A stretch of 64,000 nt of DNA from the NCBI RefSeq assembly GCF_008039615.1, contig NZ_VDUZ01000039.1:29995-93994 (forward strand), read 5' to 3'. Origin of the DNA: Vineibacter terrae. Lineage in GTDB: Bacteria > Pseudomonadota > Alphaproteobacteria > Reyranellales > Reyranellaceae. Shown here piece by piece: positions 16,498 to 25,186 of the stretch. Both the position numbers and the translations under genes were made by a program. How positions within the stretch are numbered: the stretch's first letter is position 1; every line of letters begins with the position of its first letter. A model generated the notes under the pieces. It saw only the letters and a list, made by a program, of their open reading frames with translations. It made no database searches and had not been told where the DNA came from.

Positions 16498-17304
16498 ATG
16501 CCAATATTCCTGGACCGTCACAATGCTGGCGACGTATCCGCGGAGGATGTTGCGAAGTTGCACGTCAAGGACCTGGCAGTCGAAGCCAAATATGGCGTGA
16601 AGTTCCTCACGTACTGGTACGACTCGGCGCGTCGAACGACATTCTGTCTTGTGGACGCCCCGAACAAGGAAACGGCCGACAGGGTCCACGCGGAGGCCCA
16701 TGGACATTTAGCCAACGAAATGATCGCCGTGGATCTCTCCGCCGTCGAGGCCTTTCTCGGTCGCATTCAGGATCCACCCTCCGCCAAGACGAAGCCGATC
16801 GACGACTCGGCTTTCCGCGCCATCATGTTCACCGGCATGGTGGGCTCGACCGAGATGACGGTGGAGCTCGGCGATGTGAAGGCGGTGGAACTGCTCAAGG
16901 CGCACGACGCGATCGTCAGGCGATCCTTGAAGCAGCATGGTGGTTCCGAGGTGAAGCACCTCGGGGACGGCATCATGGCATCGTTCGACCACCTTCCATC
17001 ATCTGTCGAATGCGCCTTGAAGATTCAAAAGGAGTTCGGGGCCTACAATGAAAGCAGCGGGCGCCCGATCCATGTCAGGATCGGCATACATGCCGGCGAA
17101 CCCGTCGAGGAGAGCAACGATCTTTTTGGTCGGGCGGTGCAGATGGCGGCCCGAACCTGCAGTGTCGCGCAGGCGGATACCATCCTCGTGTCCCGCGAGG
17201 TCAGAGATGCGTGTGCCGGTGTTGATCTGAAATTTACGTCAAAGGGTTTTGAGGCATTGAAGGGATTCTCGGAGCCGGTGCAGCTCTTCTCCCCGTCTCG
17301 CTGA
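16498..17304 (+). CDS. DUF4242-adenylate cyclase fusion with a missing catalytic aspartate
   Basis: A protein of 268 residues from the ATG at 16498, which follows AGGGGAGG. Residues 1-90 (MPIFLDRHNAGDVSAEDVAK…) match the small DUF4242 fold. Residues about 105-265 are a class III nucleotide cyclase domain with HLGDGIMASF (second metal aspartate D157) and the IHVRIGIHAGEP strand. The first metal site, normally F-T-D-x-V-G-S-T, reads FTGMVGST, with Gly at 113. Loss of this metal ligand should abolish or greatly reduce cyclase activity, so the domain may only bind nucleotide or regulate. The change is a clean GGC codon with no frameshift nearby. Confidence 0.85.
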   Translation: MPIFLDRHNAGDVSAEDVAKLHVKDLAVEAKYGVKFLTYWYDSARRTTFCLVDAPNKETADRVHAEAHGHLANEMIAVDLSAVEAFLGRIQDPPSAKTKPIDDSAFRAIMFTGMVGSTEMTVELGDVKAVELLKAHDAIVRRSLKQHGGSEVKHLGDGIMASFDHLPSSVECALKIQKEFGAYNESSGRPIHVRIGIHAGEPVEESNDLFGRAVQMAARTCSVAQADTILVSREVRDACAGVDLKFTSKGFEALKGFSEPVQLFSPSR

Positions 17305-17591
17305 CGCAGGGCGATCGCATATGGCGCTTGTCGTCGTCCTGAGCGAAGCGAAGGACCTTGCGGTGGGTTGTTCAAAGAATGGCGGCGACGGTGAAACATC
17401 AGAAGCGCCGTGATTGTCTTCACCACCGCAGGATCCTTCGCTCGCGTCGCGGATCGTATCCGGTCGTTTCGCAGCACCTTCCCGCAGCGCCGATCCTCCT
17501 TATCAGCAGTTGCTGGCAACTATTGCGGGTCTTGCCTTCATTGACCGTTCCGCCGGGGAGCGGACCGGACATGACGCTTCAGCGCCTGCTG
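17305..17591. repeat. Intergenic region with a GTCGTCCTGAGC-family repeat arm
   Basis: The arm at 17333-17357 (GTCGTCCTGAGCGAAGCGAA and following) is a variant of the repeat at 11071. A partial opposing arm with GGATCCTTCGCTC lies near 17431-17443. The rest has no coding signal. The element sits between two convergent genes, as at 11071-11200. Confidence 0.6.
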
Positions 17592-18275
17592 TCACTGCGG
17601 GGATAGCCGCACCGCCGTCATGTAGCGCTCGCGGTAGTAGGCGGCATCCAGGGGTGTCACCTGGACCGGCGAGCCGGAATGCGTGGCATGAACGAACTGG
17701 CCGTTGCCGGCATAAACACCGATATGGGTGAAGGTGCCGCGGTAGCCGAAGAAGACGAGGTCTCCGCGCTTGAGGTCGCTGCGCGCGACAGGAATGCCCT
17801 GACGTGCCATGTCGTGGGGCATGCGCGGGATGCGTTGTCCAAAGACCGCGCCGTAAAGATAGTAAACAAAGCCGCTGCAATCGAAGCCTGTGCTCGGCGA
17901 GATGCCGCCGTAGCGATAGGGCGTGCCCAGATATTTCATGGCGCGCGAGACCAAGCGGTCGCCCCAATCGCCTGCGGCCGCAGGCGTGGCGAGTGAAGCC
18001 GGGGCCACGGCGGGATCCGTCTTCGGGAGACCGGCCGGCGCGCCGTTCTCCCGCAGCCACTTGGCATTGAGTCGATCGGCGGCGCCATCCGTCGGATCGG
18101 CCGCGGGCGGAGGCTTGAGCTTCGACTTCGGCGGCGCTTTGACCTGAGCAATAGCGGGAGAAAGAATACCCGTCGTCCCGAGCAATACCAGGGCCAGCAC
18201 CGTGATCGAACGGGCTGTCGCCTGAACAATGGCTCGCACGCTCGAGCGGGTGCAGCGCCCGGATCCTGACACCAT
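17592..18275 (-). CDS. Secreted NlpC/P60 family cell-wall hydrolase
   Basis: A protein of 227 residues from the ATG at 18275, preceded by a strong GGGGGGAAG site. A signal peptide spans about 20-44 (ITVLALVLLGTTGILSPAIAQ). A proline/lysine-rich linker (45-65) leads to a C-terminal NlpC/P60 cysteine peptidase domain (about 105-227). The catalytic residues are C133 in FDCSGFVYYLYG, H184 in FTHIGVYAGN and a polar third residue at H196. Such enzymes cut the D-Glu to diaminopimelate bond of peptidoglycan peptides. The gene is isolated and transcribed away from the CoA-transferase. Confidence 0.9.
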   Translation of the reverse strand: MVSGSGRCTRSSVRAIVQATARSITVLALVLLGTTGILSPAIAQVKAPPKSKLKPPPAADPTDGAADRLNAKWLRENGAPAGLPKTDPAVAPASLATPAAAGDWGDRLVSRAMKYLGTPYRYGGISPSTGFDCSGFVYYLYGAVFGQRIPRMPHDMARQGIPVARSDLKRGDLVFFGYRGTFTHIGVYAGNGQFVHATHSGSPVQVTPLDAAYYRERYMTAVRLSPQ

Positions 18276-18696
18276 GAGCTTCCCCCCTTTTTGGAAATCA
18301 AACAGGGCGTCGAGCGGATTGCCCGTCCAATAAGTGTTGCAGATTTGCCACAACAATTTTGGGCGGTCTACACGTTGGTTGTTCTTCTTCCGTTCGCGCC
18401 ACCATTGATCGCACAGCCACCGGCGCTACATGGCTATTGGCGGGATTGAGTCTTCTCGCGATGTCCGGGCTCGGCGGCCGCATTGAGCCGGGTTGGGGCG
18501 CGTTCCGGACCGGCGCGCTCGATCTGTCTCATGGCTGCCCGCCGTTGTAACGTTCCGCCGTTGGAGACGTCCGCGAAGAAGAAGGGCAGGAGGTCAAACG
18601 TGCAATTGCTTGCAGGTAGCCGCCGTTGCGTGCAGCTTTTCAAGCGCTCACTGCGCAGCAAATCCACCCAAGGCATGACCCTCGCGTGTCGCCATC
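18276..18696. other. Intergenic region between divergent nlpC-like and CoA-transferase genes
   Basis: I find no gene, repeat or RNA-like structure that I can support. It must contain promoters for both flanking genes, but no consensus stands out. Confidence 0.4.
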
Positions 18697-19893
18697 ATGA
18701 CTGAGCCCAGCGGCCCGCTGCAGGGCATCCGAGTCCTTGATCTCACCACCATCCTGTTCGGCCCGTACGGCGCCCAGACCCTGGGCGACTGGGGGGCGGA
18801 CATCATCAAGGTCGAATCGCTGACCGGTGACGGGTGGCGCTACTCCGGCCAGTTTCGCAACCGCGGCATGAGCGGGCAGTTCATGGCCGCGAATCGGAAC
18901 AAGCGCAGCCTGGCGCTGGATCTGAAGCACGCGGACGGCAAGGCCGTCCTGCGGCGCCTGATCTCCACGGTGGATGTGCTGGTCACCAACGTGCGGCCGG
19001 CGGCGCTGGCGCGGCTGGGCTTCAGCTACGAGGATTGTCGCAAGCTCAACCCGAGGCTCGTCTACGCGGCGGCAACCGGCTTCGGCCAGGATGGTCCATG
19101 GGCCGCCCGTCCTGCGTTCGACGAGGTCGTGCAGGCGGCGTCGGGCTTCGCCTCCGCCATGGGGACGGACGACAAGCCGGCCTTCGTGCCCAGCCTGGTC
19201 GGCGACAAGCTGTGCGGCTTGTCCCTCACTGCCGCCGTGGTCGCTGCCCTGTTTCGCCGCGAGCGCGTGGGCGAGGGCCAGCTGGTCGAGGTCCCCATGC
19301 TTGAAACCGTTGCCGCCTTCAACAGCATCGAGATGCTGGGCGGCCACGCTTTCATGCCGTCGATCGGGCCGGCCGGGTACAAGCGCATGCAGGAGCGGCG
19401 CCCGGTGCGGACCAAGGATGGCTGGATCACGATGCTGCCCTACTCAGGCGACAACTGGTGCACCTTCTTCGAGACGGTCGGCCACCCGGAATGCATCGAG
19501 GAGCTCTCCGTGCGCGACCCGGTGCTGCGCGCCTCCAACATCGACAAGATCTACGACCGCATGAGCGAGATCGCGCTCAGCCGCACCACGGCGGAATGGG
19601 AGGAGCTGCTGCTGCGGATCGATGTCCCGCACGCCGCCTTTGCCAAAATGACCGAGGTCGCCGAGCAGCCGCACCTGCAGGCGGTGGGCATGTTCGTGGA
19701 CCTCGACCATCCGACCGAAGGCAGGATCCGCCAGGCCAGGCCGTCGGCCCGGTTCTCGGAAAGCCCTGCGGGCATTCGCCGGCTGCCGCCTCGACTGGGC
19801 GAGCACACGCGCGAGGTGCTGCGGGAGGCGGGCTACAGCGATGCGCAGATCGCCACTCTCGTCGACAGCAAGGCAGTCGGCGTGGCGTCGTGA
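18697..19893 (+). CDS. Class III (CaiB/BaiF) CoA-transferase
   Basis: A protein of 398 residues, the usual length for family III CoA-transferases. The N-terminus GIRVLDLTTILFGPYGAQTLGDWGADIIKVE and the NRNKRSLALDLK segment are diagnostic. The presumed catalytic aspartate is D142 in PAFDEVVQAASGF. It transfers CoA between carboxylic acids, probably activating an organic acid substrate. It faces the Bug, BKACE and lyase genes that follow, which suggests activation of the acid that they import or cleave. The substrate cannot be assigned. Confidence 0.9.
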   Translation: MTEPSGPLQGIRVLDLTTILFGPYGAQTLGDWGADIIKVESLTGDGWRYSGQFRNRGMSGQFMAANRNKRSLALDLKHADGKAVLRRLISTVDVLVTNVRPAALARLGFSYEDCRKLNPRLVYAAATGFGQDGPWAARPAFDEVVQAASGFASAMGTDDKPAFVPSLVGDKLCGLSLTAAVVAALFRRERVGEGQLVEVPMLETVAAFNSIEMLGGHAFMPSIGPAGYKRMQERRPVRTKDGWITMLPYSGDNWCTFFETVGHPECIEELSVRDPVLRASNIDKIYDRMSEIALSRTTAEWEELLLRIDVPHAAFAKMTEVAEQPHLQAVGMFVDLDHPTEGRIRQARPSARFSESPAGIRRLPPRLGEHTREVLREAGYSDAQIATLVDSKAVGVAS

Positions 19894-19993
19894 CGCGCGC
19901 TGCGCCATCGGCGCGGTGCGACATGTGCAGCGCAGGATGGGCCCAGGCGCCGACGCCCGGCAATGCGGCCGGGCGTCGGCGCCGCTGATCCTG

Positions 19994-20965
19994 TCACTCG
20001 ACTGTCACGCCGACCTTCTTGATGAGGGTCGACCACTTGGGAATCTCGGCCTTCACGACATCGTCGAGCTGCTGCGGTGTCGACGCAGCGATCTCGACGC
20101 CCTGGGACTGCTGCCGGTCCTTGATGGCCGGCTGGTTGAGGATTCGGTGCACCTCCTCGCTGACCTGGGTGATGATCTCGGGCGGCGTGCCGGCCGGCGC
20201 GAACATCGCCACCCACGACGACGTCTCGTAGCCGGGCAGGCCCGAGGCTGCGACCGTCGGCAGGTCAGGGAACAGCGGCGACGGCTTGGCGCCCGTCAAG
20301 GCGATCGGCTTGATGGCGCCGGTCCGGATGTGGGGCAGCGACGTCAGGACGGCGTCGAACATGATCTGGACATGGCCAGCGATGAGATCCTGCATCGCCG
20401 GCGCCGTGCCCTTGTAGGCGATATGCGTCAGGTGCGTGTTGGCAAGGTAGTTGAACAGCTCGGCGCTCAGATGGTTGACGCCGCCCGCGCCGGAGGAGCC
20501 GAAGTTGAGCTTGCCCGGATGGCTCTTGTCATACGCGATCAGGTCCTTGACGGTCTTGACCGGCACCGAAGGGTGGGCGACGACGATGACTGGGATGGTC
20601 ACGAGCAGCGATACGCTCTTGAAGTCCTTCAGCGGATCGTAGGTGATCTGCTGATAGAGCGACGGCACGATCGTGAAATGGCTGGCCGTGACGAGGAAGG
20701 TGTAGCCGTCGCCCGGCGACTTCGCGACGGCGGCGGTGCCGACCGTGCCACTGGCGCCGGGGCGGTTGTCTACCAGGAATTGCTGTCCGAACTTGGCGGT
20801 GAGGCCCTGGGCGACCTCGCGCGCGATGATGTCGGTCGAGCCGCCTGCGGGGAAGGGGACGATTATCTTCACCGGACGGCTTGGCCAGCTGTCCTGAGCC
20901 AGGGCGGACGGCGCCCCCAGCACCGGCGCCAGGCACGCCAGCAGAATACCGAACAACGCTCTCAT
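19994..20965 (-). CDS. Tripartite tricarboxylate transporter-type (Bug/TctC) periplasmic binding protein
   Basis: A protein of 323 residues with a signal peptide (MRALFGILLACLAPVLGAPSALAQ) and the Bug-family start WPSRPVKIIVPFPAGGSTDI. The conserved loops VDNRPGASGTVGT, GSSGAGGVNHLSAELF and AYKGTAPAMQDLIAGHV are present. It would bind a carboxylate or similar solute in the periplasm. No TctA or TctB membrane partners are nearby, which is common for these orphan receptors. It overlaps the preceding BKACE gene by 4 bp, so the two are co-translated. Confidence 0.93.
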   Translation of the reverse strand: MRALFGILLACLAPVLGAPSALAQDSWPSRPVKIIVPFPAGGSTDIIAREVAQGLTAKFGQQFLVDNRPGASGTVGTAAVAKSPGDGYTFLVTASHFTIVPSLYQQITYDPLKDFKSVSLLVTIPVIVVAHPSVPVKTVKDLIAYDKSHPGKLNFGSSGAGGVNHLSAELFNYLANTHLTHIAYKGTAPAMQDLIAGHVQIMFDAVLTSLPHIRTGAIKPIALTGAKPSPLFPDLPTVAASGLPGYETSSWVAMFAPAGTPPEIITQVSEEVHRILNQPAIKDRQQSQGVEIAASTPQQLDDVVKAEIPKWSTLIKKVGVTVE

Positions 20966-21885
20966 TCTTTCCTCTCTTGGCTACAGCGGAAATTCACTGT
21001 GATGAGGCCGCGGACCTCATCGGGAAGCGCCGGGCGCCTGCCGAGGCCGCGGGCGATCCGGACGGTCGCGGCGACCAGCTCCTCGTTCCTCGGCATGGCC
21101 GGGCCGCGGTAGTCCTCGATCCCCACGCGGACATGGCCGCCGCGTTCGATCGCCAGCCCGGCAAGCAGGTCGTTCACGTCGCCGTCGCGCAGCGAGACCA
21201 TCCACGCCAGGGCGTCGCCATCGAACAGGTCGAGCCACGCTTCCAGGCCGCGCAAGCCGGGCTTCAGGCCGAACAGCACCTCATCGGCGCCGAACTCGAG
21301 CTTCACGATGGCGGCCGCGGGTAGCGTGCCGGCGCGGCGATGCGCCTCCACGAGCCGGACGAAGCCCGGCTCGAACGCCGACAGGGTGCACGGCAGGCCG
21401 GCCTGATTGCAGAAGCGGAACGCCCAATCGACGTCGGCGAACGTCGTCTGATAGACATGGCTGTTCGCGGGTGGGCGGCCGCGCCGGCCGATACGGCCGA
21501 GATTCATGGTGCCGGGATCGACGGGCACCGGGCCCGCCAGCCCCATCTCCGCAAGCCCGCGCACATGCGACAGGCGCTGCTGCATCGTCGTGCCTGGCCC
21601 GCCGCCGGGTAGGGTGGGATAGATCAGCAGGCCGGGATGCCGCTGCAGGGCAGGCATGAACACATCCCGGTACATCGCGCTGTCATGATGGCCGCCCGCG
21701 CCCACGATCGGTTGGCCCGCATGCATGTGGATGACGCTGGCGCCGGCCTCGACGCAGGCCGTGATGCAGTCGACGATCTCCTGCGCAGCGAGCGGCACGT
21801 TCGGATTGTCGGCCATGGTGCGCGCGCCGTTGATCGCCGCCTCGATGATGACGGGGGGAGCAGAGAGGTCGCGCGACAGCGCCAT
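20962..21885 (-). CDS. Beta-keto acid cleavage enzyme (BKACE, DUF849 family)
   Basis: A protein of 307 residues with a TIM-barrel pattern: IIEAAINGARTM, the zinc-site motif ASVIHMHAG, PGTMNLG on the substrate loop and a C-terminal GGHVRVGIEDY. The family uses acetyl-CoA and a divalent metal to cleave 3-keto acids to acetoacetate and a new acyl-CoA. The stop overlaps the Bug gene start and the start is 41 bp from the lyase gene, so an operon of lyase, BKACE and binding protein is likely. Substrate specificity is not readable. Confidence 0.92.
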   Translation of the reverse strand: MALSRDLSAPPVIIEAAINGARTMADNPNVPLAAQEIVDCITACVEAGASVIHMHAGQPIVGAGGHHDSAMYRDVFMPALQRHPGLLIYPTLPGGGPGTTMQQRLSHVRGLAEMGLAGPVPVDPGTMNLGRIGRRGRPPANSHVYQTTFADVDWAFRFCNQAGLPCTLSAFEPGFVRLVEAHRRAGTLPAAAIVKLEFGADEVLFGLKPGLRGLEAWLDLFDGDALAWMVSLRDGDVNDLLAGLAIERGGHVRVGIEDYRGPAMPRNEELVAATVRIARGLGRRPALPDEVRGLITVNFRCSQERKE

Positions 21886-21926
21886 GCCAGATCCTTCGTG
21901 GGCTGAACCGAGCAGCGGCCTGGCGG

Positions 21927-22805
21927 CTATTCGGCCGCCCGGCGGGCGAGGTCTTTGGAAAGCGCCACGATGCGCTGCGCGCTGCGCACGATCGGCAGAT
22001 CGACCAGTCGGCCGTCGACCCGGATCGCGGCGACGTTGTCAGCCATCGCCGCCTCGAAGGCATCGACGATGCGGCTGGCGCGCGCCACCTCCGCGGCCGA
22101 AGGCGAGAAGGCCGCGTTCGCCTGGATCGCCTGCCTCGGATGGATGCACAGCTTGCCGAAGAAGCCCAGACGCCGGCTGCGCTGCAGCGAGGCGTCGAGG
22201 CCCTGCGCATCGGCCAGGTCCAGCCAGACGGTGTCGATCGGGGATTCCCGGCCGCTGGCGCGCGAGGCGTGGACCAGGCGGCCGCGGACGTAGGCGAGCT
22301 CGCCTTCGTCGTCGGCGACCTGGATATGCGTGTCCTGGCAATAGTCGGCGACGCCGAAGGTCGCCTGCCGCACGCGCGGCGATGCCGCGAGCAGGTCGCG
22401 GGCATTCTCTACGCCGCGCGCGGACTCGACGAGCGGCATGATCTCGATCGGCGATCCCTCGAGGCCGTGCTTCTCCTCGATGCGCGACAGGATCCAGTCC
22501 AGCACCATGATCTGCCGCGGGTCCTCGGCCTGCGGCAGCACCAGACCGCGCAGGCGCCCACGGCAGAGCGCGATGAGGTCGTCGAAGACGTGCCGTCCGT
22601 CGATCTCGTTGATGCGCACGAAGATATCGGGCTTGTGCCGGCGATCGAGCACCGCGGCGGCCGCGGCGCGCGCGGCAGCTTTCTCGCCCTCGGCGATCGA
22701 GGTCTCGAGATCGAGCATCACGGCGTCAGCTTCGCTCGCCAACGCGCTCTCGACATGCCGGGCGATTGTCGTGGTGCAGATCAGCAGCGATCTGATGGGG
22801 CGCAT
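21927..22805 (-). CDS. HpcH/HpaI or CitE-like CoA-ester lyase
   Basis: A protein of 292 residues from the ATG at 22805, which follows AGGAAGG. It shows the CitE-type barrel: MRPIRSLLICTTTIARHVES, then DAVMLDLETSIAEGEKAAAR with its metal-linked glutamate, FVRINEIDG, LVLPQAEDP, MPLVESARGVENA and the FGKLCIHPRQ motif near the end. These proteins cleave or hydrolyse malyl- or citramalyl-type CoA esters. It is first gene of the minus-strand operon with BKACE and Bug. A longer upstream frame exists but has no domain character. Confidence 0.88.
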   Translation of the reverse strand: MRPIRSLLICTTTIARHVESALASEADAVMLDLETSIAEGEKAAARAAAAAVLDRRHKPDIFVRINEIDGRHVFDDLIALCRGRLRGLVLPQAEDPRQIMVLDWILSRIEEKHGLEGSPIEIMPLVESARGVENARDLLAASPRVRQATFGVADYCQDTHIQVADDEGELAYVRGRLVHASRASGRESPIDTVWLDLADAQGLDASLQRSRRLGFFGKLCIHPRQAIQANAAFSPSAAEVARASRIVDAFEAAMADNVAAIRVDGRLVDLPIVRSAQRIVALSKDLARRAAE

Positions 22806-23006
22806 CGTCGTCTGTCCTTCCTGTCCCGACATCGCGCCGCGCCGTCGTTCCTCTGCATGGCGTGCCGCCAAGGCTGCTGCTTTGATAGCGAAGAAATATG
22901 GTCTAATAAGCCGACAATAGAACGATACGGACCAATATTCCAAGCGATGGCACCGCGGCAGGATCGCGATGCGGTTGCGGGATCGAGACGCGGTGAGAGG
23001 CGGCGG

Positions 23007-23891
23007 ATGGACAAGCTCATCATCGAGGTGAGGGCGAACGAGTACGCCAACCGCAACAGGAACCGCAACGTGCCCTGGTTGCCGCGCGAGATCGCCGGCG
23101 ATGCCGCCGAATGCCGTGAAGCCGGCGCGAGCATCATCCATTTCCACGGCAGAAGCGCTGCCGGCGCACCGGACAACCGGTTCGAGACGTGCCGCGATAC
23201 GATCCTGGCGATCCGCGAGTCCTCGCCCATCCTCGTGCATCCAACTCTGGGCTACGTCACGGTCACGGCCTCGTTCGAGGAGCGCTTCGCCAACGTGCGG
23301 CGGCTGGCGGAGCAGGACGCCACCAGGCCGGACATCGTGCCGATGGACATGGGCTCAGTGAACGTCGACCTGTACGACAGCCAGCGGGCGGCGCTGCGGA
23401 CGCCCGGCGCCGTCTACGTCAATCCGACCGACATGCTGATCGAGCTTGCGCAGGGGATCCGCCAGGGCGGCATGAAACCGTCGCTGGTTGCTTGGAATGT
23501 CTCGTTCGTGCGGCAGATCCAGGCGTTCTCGAGCATGTCGCTCCTGGATGATCCGCTGTTCATCAGCCTCGTGCTGACCGAGAAGATACTGATCGCGGGC
23601 CATCCCGGAACGGCGCAGGGCCTGGACGCCTATCTGATGTTCCTGCCCCAGGACGGCTCGGTGCAATGGTCGGTCACGCATATCGGCGGGCGCTTCGACA
23701 CGCTGCTCGACAAGATCATCTTGGCCGGAGGGCACGTGCAGATCGGGCTGGGCGACTATCCCTACGCCGAGGATGGGTGCCCGACGAATGCGCAGCTGGT
23801 CGAGCGCGTTGCAGCGCGCGCAAAAGCGCTCGGCCGCGAGGTGGCATCGCCCGACGACGCGCGTCGGATGCTTCGGCTGCCGCCTCGCTAG
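23007..23891 (+). CDS. Second beta-keto acid cleavage enzyme (BKACE, DUF849 family)
   Basis: A protein of 294 residues from the ATG at 23007, after GAGAGG. The barrel motifs are LIIEVRANEYANR, the metal-site IIHFHGR, VPMDMGSVNVD and GGHVQIGLGDY. Sequence differs widely from the BKACE at 20962, so the two are not a recent duplication and probably act on different keto acids. It is divergent from the lyase gene with about 200 bp between starts, a likely shared control region. Confidence 0.9.
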   Translation: MDKLIIEVRANEYANRNRNRNVPWLPREIAGDAAECREAGASIIHFHGRSAAGAPDNRFETCRDTILAIRESSPILVHPTLGYVTVTASFEERFANVRRLAEQDATRPDIVPMDMGSVNVDLYDSQRAALRTPGAVYVNPTDMLIELAQGIRQGGMKPSLVAWNVSFVRQIQAFSSMSLLDDPLFISLVLTEKILIAGHPGTAQGLDAYLMFLPQDGSVQWSVTHIGGRFDTLLDKIILAGGHVQIGLGDYPYAEDGCPTNAQLVERVAARAKALGREVASPDDARRMLRLPPR

Positions 23892-23922
23892 TACTCGCTA
23901 TCCGTGGAAAGTGAGTCGCGAT

Positions 23923-24010
23923 TGTCATCCCGAGCGCAGCGAGGGATCTCCTGCGAATGGCGCACCGTGCGCCCTGCCGCAGGAGATCCCTCGCTGCGCT
24001 CGGGATGACA
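23923..24010. repeat. Large intergenic palindrome, GTCATCCCGAGCGCAGC family, copy 1
   Basis: A perfect 32-bp inverted repeat: left arm 23923-23954, right arm 23979-24010, separated by 24 bp. The core word GTCATCCCGAGCGCAGCGAG recurs at 26192 and 60865. The transcript would fold into a very long hairpin. Such repeats are a recurring intergenic element of this genome. Confidence 0.9.
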
Positions 24011-24011
24011 C

Positions 24012-24162
24012 GCGGAACGGCCGGAACATCGAGGCGGATTCGCCCGGATTGCAGGTCATCCGCCGATGCTACGACGAGGACGGCAGGACCGTCCTCGTCT
24101 CCGATACGACCTGCCCGGCCGGCCGCTGCAGCTTCTCCTTCGCGATCAAGCTGCCGCGCTGA
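24012..24162 (+). pseudogene. Possible 3' remnant of a coding gene truncated by the palindrome
   Basis: Immediately after the palindrome a frame reads …LQVIRRCYDEDGRTVLVSD and then TTCPAGRCSFSFAIKLPR before a TGA at 24160-24162. The stretch looks coding, with three cysteines and balanced composition, but has no start of its own because the palindrome lies where the N-terminal part should be. It may be the tail of a lost gene. No family is recognised. Confidence 0.3.
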
Positions 24163-24203
24163 TGCCGCGCCCGTGGCTTGCAGCCGGGGCGTGGTCTCGC
24201 CGA

Positions 24204-25079
24204 TCAGCCCGCCGGTGCGAGCTTGTCCTGCGTCCTCGTTTCGAAATCCCGGGCATCGTGACGCTCGTGCAGCTGGCTCGACGGGTTCCCGGAGATGCGA
24301 TTGACCATGCGTCCGCGCTTCACGGCAGGCCGTTGATTGAGCATGTCAGCCCAGCGGTTGACATGCTTGTATTCCTGGACGCTCAGGAATTCGCCGGCGC
24401 CGTAGAGCAAGCCCTTTGCGAGGCCGCCATACCAGGGGAAGATCGCCATGTCGGCGATCGTGTAGCTGGCACCGGCAATATACTCGCTTTCCGCCAGGCG
24501 GCGATCCAGCACGTCGAGCTGGCGCTTGACCTCCATTGCGAAGCGGTCGATCGCATATTCGATCTTGGTCGGCGCGTAGGCGTAGAAATGCCCGAAGCCG
24601 CCGCCGAGATAGGGTGCGCTTCCCATCTGCCAGAACAGCCATGAGAGGCACTCGGCGCGCGGCGCAGCCTCGGTCGGCAGGAACGCGCCGAATTTCTCCG
24701 CCAGGTACATCAGGATCGCACCGGACTCGAAGACACGGATGGGCGTCGGGCCGCTGCGATCCATCAGGGCCGGAATCTTGGAGTTTGGATTGACCGCGAC
24801 GAAGCCGCTGCCGAACTGGTCACCCTCGCCGATCCTGATCAGCCAGGCGTCGTACTCGGCGCCGCTGTGCCCCAGCGCCAGCAGCTCCTCCAGCATGATC
24901 GTGACCTTCACGCCGTTCGGGGTGCCCAGCGAATAGAGCTGAAGGGGATGGCGGCCGACGGGCAGGTCCTTCTCCTGCGTCGGACCGGCGATCGGGCGAT
25001 TGATGTTGGCGAAACGACCCCCGCTGGGCTTGTTCCAGGTCCAAACCTGCGGCGGGGTGTACTCGGATGACGTCGTCAT
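24204..25079 (-). CDS. yghU: Glutathione S-transferase, YghU-like
   Basis: A protein of 291 residues from the ATG at 25079, preceded by CGGAGG. It shows the YghU pattern: long N-terminal extension (EYTPPQVWTWNKPSGGRFANINRPIAG), thioredoxin-fold part beginning HPLQLYSLGTPNGVKVTIML, VNPNSKIPALMD, VFESGAILMYLAEKFG, and a helical C-terminal domain with GAGEFLSVQEYKHVNRWAD. The enzyme uses glutathione for disulfide-bond reduction or peroxide removal in the cytoplasm. The gene is single and divergent from the esterase gene. Confidence 0.9.
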   Translation of the reverse strand: MTTSSEYTPPQVWTWNKPSGGRFANINRPIAGPTQEKDLPVGRHPLQLYSLGTPNGVKVTIMLEELLALGHSGAEYDAWLIRIGEGDQFGSGFVAVNPNSKIPALMDRSGPTPIRVFESGAILMYLAEKFGAFLPTEAAPRAECLSWLFWQMGSAPYLGGGFGHFYAYAPTKIEYAIDRFAMEVKRQLDVLDRRLAESEYIAGASYTIADMAIFPWYGGLAKGLLYGAGEFLSVQEYKHVNRWADMLNQRPAVKRGRMVNRISGNPSSQLHERHDARDFETRTQDKLAPAG

Positions 25080-25186
25080 ATGCAGACCTCCGTGCGTCAC
25101 GTGCGCTTGTGCCGCTATAGTAGCGGGCGATGGTTTGACGAAAAGGGCGGAGTTTCGATGGATGTCCGCCGCAGGAAGGAGAACGA

